Source: Mactromeris polynyma
Taxonomy: Eukaryota > Mollusca > Bivalvia > Venerida > Mactridae
NCBI GenBank assembly: GCA_032209605.1
Contig: JASFXZ010000010.1
Span: forward strand, 15,335,385-15,399,384
Length of the DNA stretch: 64,000 nucleotides
Direction of reading: 5' to 3'
Shown: positions 59,601-64,000 of the stretch, piece by piece
Position numbering within the stretch: position 1 is the first letter of the stretch
Layout of the letters: each line of letters begins with the position of its first letter
Position numbers and translations under genes: made by a program
The notes under the pieces: model-generated
The model's database searches: none
What the model was told of the DNA's origin: nothing
Seen by the model: the letters and a program-made list of their open reading frames with translations, nothing else

Positions 59601-61856
59601 TCCGACATCAACCAAAGAAAGACTTCGTTACAAGTAGTTTATGAAATAGAAGTCAGATATAGAGGATATTTGTTGATTTCGATGAAACGCCACTCGTGAA
59701 ATATAATTTTCTTTTGACCATGAGTGAAATAAAATACAATCTTCCATCGAAATCAACAAATATTCTTTTTATTTTATGCTTTTTTAATGAATTTAACATT
59801 ATTTTTACCAATAACTACTCAAGCGTTTCATTTACTACCCTGTGCGGTGCCTCTTTGTGGCCGTTTAACACCATATCGATTTTTCATAAACTGCTGACAA
59901 AATAACGCAAACTTTTACCAATTTATTCAAGTACACAGCAATGAAATGTTGATAAAACAACAATTTGATATGAAATATTGTGACAATCACATCATTTTTG
60001 CACATGAAATTATAAATAAAAAATATTTTCTATAAATTTTTCAATAAATTATGGCGTAGCAATTTTCATATGTTCATCGATAATTGATCAAAGCCCAACG
60101 CCATGTTGGGAATGAAAGTGACAACACGTAAAAAAGATGGAGATAACTTGTAAACAAAGAACTTTTTGAGAACACTTTAAAACAGTCTGTAGCACAGGAT
60201 TATCAGTCACTGTCAGAGATGACACAAACTCGCTAGAATGGTCTGGGGAGAGGGGTTTTGCATCATGTTTTGTACATTCGAATTGTTGAACATTTGGGAG
60301 AGTCCCATTGATCCAGATTCTGTGCAGTTGAAATTGAAACTGAAGTTTCCGTGAAAATGGCTGTTCCATGATAACTATATTGTTAAATGTTGAAAAATAA
60401 AGTATCCTGAGGTCTTTAGTTTTGGACGGTACAAGCACTTAAATCAAAATACCGGCAATGGCGAGATCAATACATTTCTATGTAAATAAATATATATAAA
60501 GAATTTCCATTTGTTCGAAATTATGTGAAATACAAGCGGAAAATAACCGCATCTTACATCGAAATGTTAACAAATATACCCTCACCCTATTCCTGCCTTT
60601 TGGATAATGTCATGGATTTCTACGTACATGTAGAAAAGGGAGATAAGTGTGTGTATTTATTATCATTTCAATACAAAGGGAAGCAATTTAATTTCTACAC
60701 AGTGATTTCCCTTTTGGGGTTACCAGTGGGGGGGGGGGGGATAGTCCCAAAAATCGGAACAGAGAAAAATATTTCCACTGATAAATCTCTATAAACCACT
60801 TGAAAGCATAAAATACAAAAGCACATTATAAACTCGGGAATAGGAATACTCAGAAACATACATCTCTATAACTTCTTCTACCACTAATATTAAACAACTT
60901 TTACATGTAATATATGTGAGAGACAAATGTCTTAACATTCAGCCTGGGGACTGGACTGACAAACTATGCATACTCCGACTAGAAGTATTGCGACAGCATT
61001 TTCTAAGATAACCGAGTATGTTTATTGATAGCAAACCTTACTAGAAGACATAGTTTGAGTTGTGCTACGCTCAGAAATAGTTTTTCAGACTGTAATATAA
61101 GAGAACCATCAACAACTCCATCATCAGACAAAGTATGTTTCTTCCCTCTACATTCAGTACAAGTCTGTGGAGTCATCATTGACGGGCGAGTATTTTAACG
61201 GGGTTTAATTTTTGTCTACTAATTTAATCAAGAAACTTGAGCACATATTATTTTCACCTAGAAAATCAATTAGAAATCCATCATCAGACAAATGTAATTT
61301 TCTTCCCTCTACATTCAGTACAGGTCTGTGTAGTCATCATTGATGGTTTCAAACTTCCACCAATGATTGATTTACACTGGAACCCCTTTAATCCAGAAAC
61401 CCCAGATTACTTAAATGATTCAATTGCATTGTTGATATGGAAATTAATTGAATTTTATAAATGTATTTTTGGTCAGATTTATAAATGTGTTTTTAGTCAG
61501 ATTTTCCCATTCAGATTCAACGGTTTTATTCATTTAGTGATTTAACTAATCAATACAGTAATAAAAAAATGTAGACCCAACTGTCCCCATTTAAAAAATG
61601 TTCAGAATCTTGTTCAGTTCTCAAGACCCCTTTAGTCAGGAAACCCTTTTAAACCGGAAAATTTGTCTAATCCCTTGCAAGTCCGGGTTAAAGGGGTTCC
61701 AGTGTACTATCATACACACTATCATACCTGTAGATGTTGATTTATGCCTGAACAGAGAGCTTGACAGAAAGCTGAATATTGCATCTTCTTTATCCAGGAG
61801 TATATCTCCAGACATTCTGTGCTAAACTTGACAGTCATTTCAGGTGCTTCTCCATC
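56538..61856 (-). CDS. Unrecognised gene, C-terminal part (three 3' coding exons)
   Basis: Exons in transcript order: 61856-61728, 58188-58099, 56630-56538. All sites are GT-AG, all junctions are phase 0, and together they give 103 codons and a TGA. Exon 61856-61728 (43 codons) contains KFSTECLEIYSWIKKMQYSA; exon 58188-58099 (30 codons) contains WNPLVRDVFGLGSPLLV; the last exon (30 codons plus stop) contains TMYNAAAFKARTKARAKYRD, a basic tail. There is no membrane helix or signal. The rest of the gene lies beyond base 64000, since no earlier exon is visible in 61857-64000. I do not recognise the family. The short, phase-0, well-spliced exons suggest a conserved large protein. The end of bridge-like lipid-transfer proteins of the BLTP1/KIAA1109 type is one idea to test, not a call. 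Confidence 0.7.
56772..57110. mobile_element. Diverged partial copy of the 'TACAGTAAAACTTCGAAACC' MITE
   Basis: It starts 'TACAGTAGAATTTTGAAACC' and follows the element at 62563-63524 for some distance ('GTGAGATTGGGGACA', 'AAGTCACTTAATAGC', 'AATATTTAATGAAG'). No right terminus is found. Confidence 0.55.
57302..58039. repeat. 49-bp minisatellite array I (intron of the third gene)
   Basis: Fifteen nearly identical copies of a 49-bp unit, 'ATCTCTGTACAGTACAGGTC' + 'TGTGTAGAATCATCAATAG' + 'AGAAACACAT'. Only two copies show an A-to-T change (AGTACTGG). Such low divergence means recent expansion or homogenisation. Single, diverged units occur nearby at about 57010-57062, 59300-59340, 61140-61190 and 61300-61350. 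Confidence 0.97.
58099..58188 (-). CDS. Unrecognised gene, second-last coding exon
   Basis: Acceptor TTTTTTTCCAG, donor GTAAGT, exactly 30 codons in phase 0 starting WNPLVRDVFGLG and ending NKPTKWER. It begins 60 bp beyond the 49-bp array. Confidence 0.75.
58434..59266 (+). pseudogene. Decayed, internally deleted mariner transposon
   Basis: Terminal inverted repeats: left 'GAAGTTCAGAAAGTTTCAGG' + ACAAGTG, right, inverted, 'GTGTTCGGAAAGTTTCAGG' + ACAAGTG. Inside on the plus strand are traces of a mariner transposase: an EAMSRTRIYERYNIFKED block like the family's N-terminal helix-turn-helix (about 58830-58885), then KTDETAALVRTIR, and near the right end a NEKCVKCSGEYF block like the family's C terminus (about 59010-59045). 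The catalytic middle is missing and stops are present, so it is inactive. Confidence 0.7.
59267..61372 (-). other. Intron of the third gene, with scattered repeat units
   Basis: It holds single copies of a repeat of about 70 bp ('CATCATCAGACAAAGTA' then 'TTCAGTACAGGT...CATCATTGATGG') at 59274-59340, 61119-61190 and 61278-61350, and a poly-G run at 60730. The 116-codon minus-strand frame at 60088-60438 and the 89-codon plus-strand frame at 60525-60794 have no recognised domain. Confidence 0.5.
61373..61706. mobile_element. 334-bp MITE with 'TACACTGGAACCCC' ends
   Basis: The left end TACACTGGAACCCCTTTAAT is mirrored by the right end 'TTAAAGGGGTTCCAGTGTA'. The terminal TA is as expected for Tc1/mariner-type elements. 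It is non-coding. It ends 22 bp from the exon at 61728-61856. Confidence 0.85.
61728..61856 (-). CDS. Unrecognised gene, third-last coding exon
   Basis: Acceptor TTCTACGCAG, donor GTATGA, 43 codons in phase 0 starting DGEAPEMTVKF and ending SGINQHLQ. The continuing frame into 58188-58099 and the good splice sites support it. Confidence 0.7.
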
Positions 61857-62562
61857 CTGCGTAGAAAACATACCTTTGCATTATATCGGTTTTAGAAACC
61901 CTTTTTGATAAATTTTCAGTCATGGCAAATGACTTCCAAGACTTGTCAGACATTTGGTCTGACAACCTTGGAAAACTAGTCAGACCGAATGCAAACTTGT
62001 CAGACCGCAAACATGTTGTTAAAAATTACATTCTTTGCAGATACATTTGTTAGGTAAAGTAAAAATACAGTAACCTATCACATTCAGCATACATGCATTC
62101 ATACATAAAATGTGACTTGGGAAGCAAAGGGGACTGTAACAATATCAGTATCTTTTCTGTATCATTCATATTCTACATATTGTAAATTGAAGGTGAGTAA
62201 CATGCAAAATTGCGGCATTGGGGGTTGACAATATCATTCCATTGTGTAAAAAGCAACAGACGTTGTAAAACCCGTCCAATCCGTACAGGCCTTCTACATC
62301 GGACGTTTTTTATTGGTCAGCTCCGACTGTCCGATGGGTATTCGCCATGACTGCATTTAATAAAACATGATAACTATGATAGATTCTCTACATAATTAAT
62401 GCTATAATATCAAATCTTCCATAATGATAATCTGTAGTTTACTGCTCAGGAAACACAGGAAACCACAATTAATATCCAAGTAGTGGAGGAGCAGGTTCGG
62501 CATTATTCCAGGAAGTAAGTCATGGCAAGTCATATAAAAACTCACACAAGTCAAATTACATA
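61857..62562 (-). other. Upstream intron of the third gene, start
   Basis: No exon or repeat is recognised. 'TTGTCAGAC' is reiterated at 61940-62005. Confidence 0.4.
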
Positions 62563-63524
62563 TACAGTAAAACTTCGAAACCTCAAACAGTTTTGGCTCG
62601 AACACAGTAGATACCTCGAACAGGTTCTAAGGTCCCGGCGAAACCCCTTCTTATTTCATGTTATCGAACAGTAGATCACTCGAACCGAGGTAGGTCGAAC
62701 ACTCGAACAGGGTTTGCGGTCCCTTGATACCATTTCTGTCATTGTTCACCATAGATAGGTCGAAAAATACAATAATTCACAGAGCGATATTCTATTGTGT
62801 TGATAGGTAAGATTGGTGACATGTGTTATTCGCACGTAGTGTTAATTACTTGATGGTTGTACTATATATACCATACAGTGTACATGTACTTATGTGACAA
62901 ACAAATCACTTAATGTATGTATTAAATATTAAATGAAGTCCAAACGCGAACTTTTAATTGTTAATTGTCTATGGATTGCTGAATGAATAAAATTAAGAAA
63001 CAACAATGTTTCGTTTTTTAACCAAGTAAATTGAAATGTCTCAGTTTGTCTGTGCATATGACCGAATATATATGTTTCATAGGGCTTAATTCAAGTGTGC
63101 TTAAATAATGTGCTCCTTACAAAACATTAAAACTTTCGAAAGTGAGAGTTTGTATGTCACGAACAACAACTGCGTTAGTACTGTTTGTCTAAAAATAGAA
63201 CATCGTAATTGTTTACTATCGTGTCTGTATATTATTCATATGTGTAAGCATAAACGAATCATTTATATAAATCTATTTTATTTCTTTACTTTTTTTATTA
63301 TTATTATTATGAATAATGCTGTGACTATTGATCGACGTGCATTCCGCATGCAAACACTAACAACACACAAATGCCATGTGTTCAGCATGCTTAGTGCACT
63401 TGCACCATGGTCGGCGACAGTCAGTTTGTACATATACGCGTATACGGTAGAAGCCTCGAAAAGGTAGATGGCTTGAACTAATTGGTCGGTCCAACTCAGT
63501 TCGATGTTTCGAAGTTTTACTGTA
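62563..63524. mobile_element. 962-bp Tc1/mariner-like MITE
   Basis: Left end TACAGTAAAACTTCGAAACC and right end 'GATGTTTCGAAGTTTTACTGTA' without its first two bases are near-perfect inverted repeats ending in TA. Subterminal 'CTCGAAC' motifs recur at 62590-62720 and 'CTCGAAAAGG' near the right end. No transposase frame survives; the 119-codon frame at 63108-63467 has no recognised domain. Confidence 0.8.
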
Positions 63525-63650
63525 ATTGAACCTCGTTCATTTGAATTTATCGGTTACGAAATTTTATTTTCAAAAAAACACATGGTTTCATTGCCCTTTT
63601 CAATTTGACGTGCTTAAGGCGATATATGCCCTAGAAAATAGCCTTATTTG
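63525..63650. mobile_element. 'GGACCTTGTT' MITE, partial copy 3
   Basis: 'TGAACCTCGTTCATTTGAAT' followed by TTATCGGTTACG and 'ACATGGTTTCATTGCCC' aligns with the inverse of 26996-27091. It abuts the right end of the 962-bp MITE. Confidence 0.6.
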
Positions 63651-64000
63651 CTTTTTAGCGATATTTTGAGAACTACATAATATAGCAAAATGAAATGTAC
63701 ACTGTTTTATCGTTATACAGTCCATCAACAAATACTGCTATAATTTTGTAAAAATGTTGAAAAATAATGGAAGTTATTTGAACTTTTGGTACTGTCAAAT
63801 TGTACTTGTTGGTCAGGTAAATCAGGCTAATTGCATAAGCGTTAATTTTGCAAAAGAAACACTTGTATACAAAGATAATATTCAAATCTACCTCTTGCTA
63901 TCGAGATTTTTAAAAAAGAACACTAAAATTAAGTTTTTATTCCAATATATCAACAACAGAAACAAGGGGTGAGTATAGAAAATCTAGTTTATTAAATTTT
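63651..64000. other. Right edge of window, nothing recognised
   Basis: AT-rich sequence. Two overlapping frames of 70-72 codons on opposite strands have no recognised domain. Confidence 0.4.

Noticed and set aside
60088..60438. 116-codon minus-strand frame in the intron of the third gene
   Set aside because: No recognisable domain, no splice sites in a fitting phase, and the neighbouring exons join well without it.

Overview
This is an animal nuclear window: AT-rich, with short exons in long introns, GT-AG splice sites and no prokaryotic features. The dispersed repeats (the 'GAGGGCCATGATGGCCC' element, the 'TGACCTTGACCTTTGA' repeat, many short terminal-inverted-repeat elements, minisatellites with 36-75 bp units) are in the style of bivalve mollusc genomes. 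I therefore infer a bivalve but cannot name a species.

Three protein-coding genes and one tRNA gene are supported. (1) ARPC4 (Arp2/3 complex subunit 4), plus strand, coding 3070-12100: five coding exons join without a break to 168 codons, and exon 1 carries only the ATG. (2) An intron-containing tRNA-Tyr(GTA), minus strand, 2874-2960, divergent from ARPC4 with 109 bp between the tRNA and the ARPC4 ATG. (3) SLC25A20 (mitochondrial carnitine/acylcarnitine carrier), minus strand, coding 45340-19192: nine exons join to 299 codons, and the known carnitine-binding residues are conserved. (4) The last three coding exons of an unrecognised minus-strand gene (61856-56538), whose 5' part lies beyond the right edge. 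ARPC4 and SLC25A20 are convergent. The unrecognised gene lies upstream of SLC25A20 in the same orientation.

Most of the rest is repeats. Tandem arrays: 50-bp units at the left edge (1-1072), 75-bp units (13312-13986), 40-bp units (17970-18148), then inside SLC25A20 intron 1 four arrays in a row (39 bp, 36 bp, 36 bp, 55 bp; 32022-39470), a third unrelated 36-bp array of about 4.6 kb upstream of SLC25A20 (46096-50738) with three copies of a 267-bp transposon inside it, and a 49-bp array (57302-58039) in an intron of the third gene. Mobile elements include a broken LINE nested in a hAT-like element, itself nested in a short TIR element (21279-27091, SLC25A20 intron 6); a TTAA element whose 3' end has become the 75-bp satellite; an element with an intact target-site duplication plus a nested foldback (39914-40971) and a short relative at 55935-56144; a decayed mariner (58434-59266); and several Tc1/mariner-like MITEs.

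The most interesting signals are the birth of a satellite from a transposon end, one transposon insertion apparently amplified together with its host satellite, a 36-bp array that puts a consensus 5' splice-site hexamer on the SLC25A20 sense strand about 70 times, and the recurrence of a 36-bp unit in three unrelated arrays within 19 kb. I see no bacterial-type system, CRISPR array or viral genome here.
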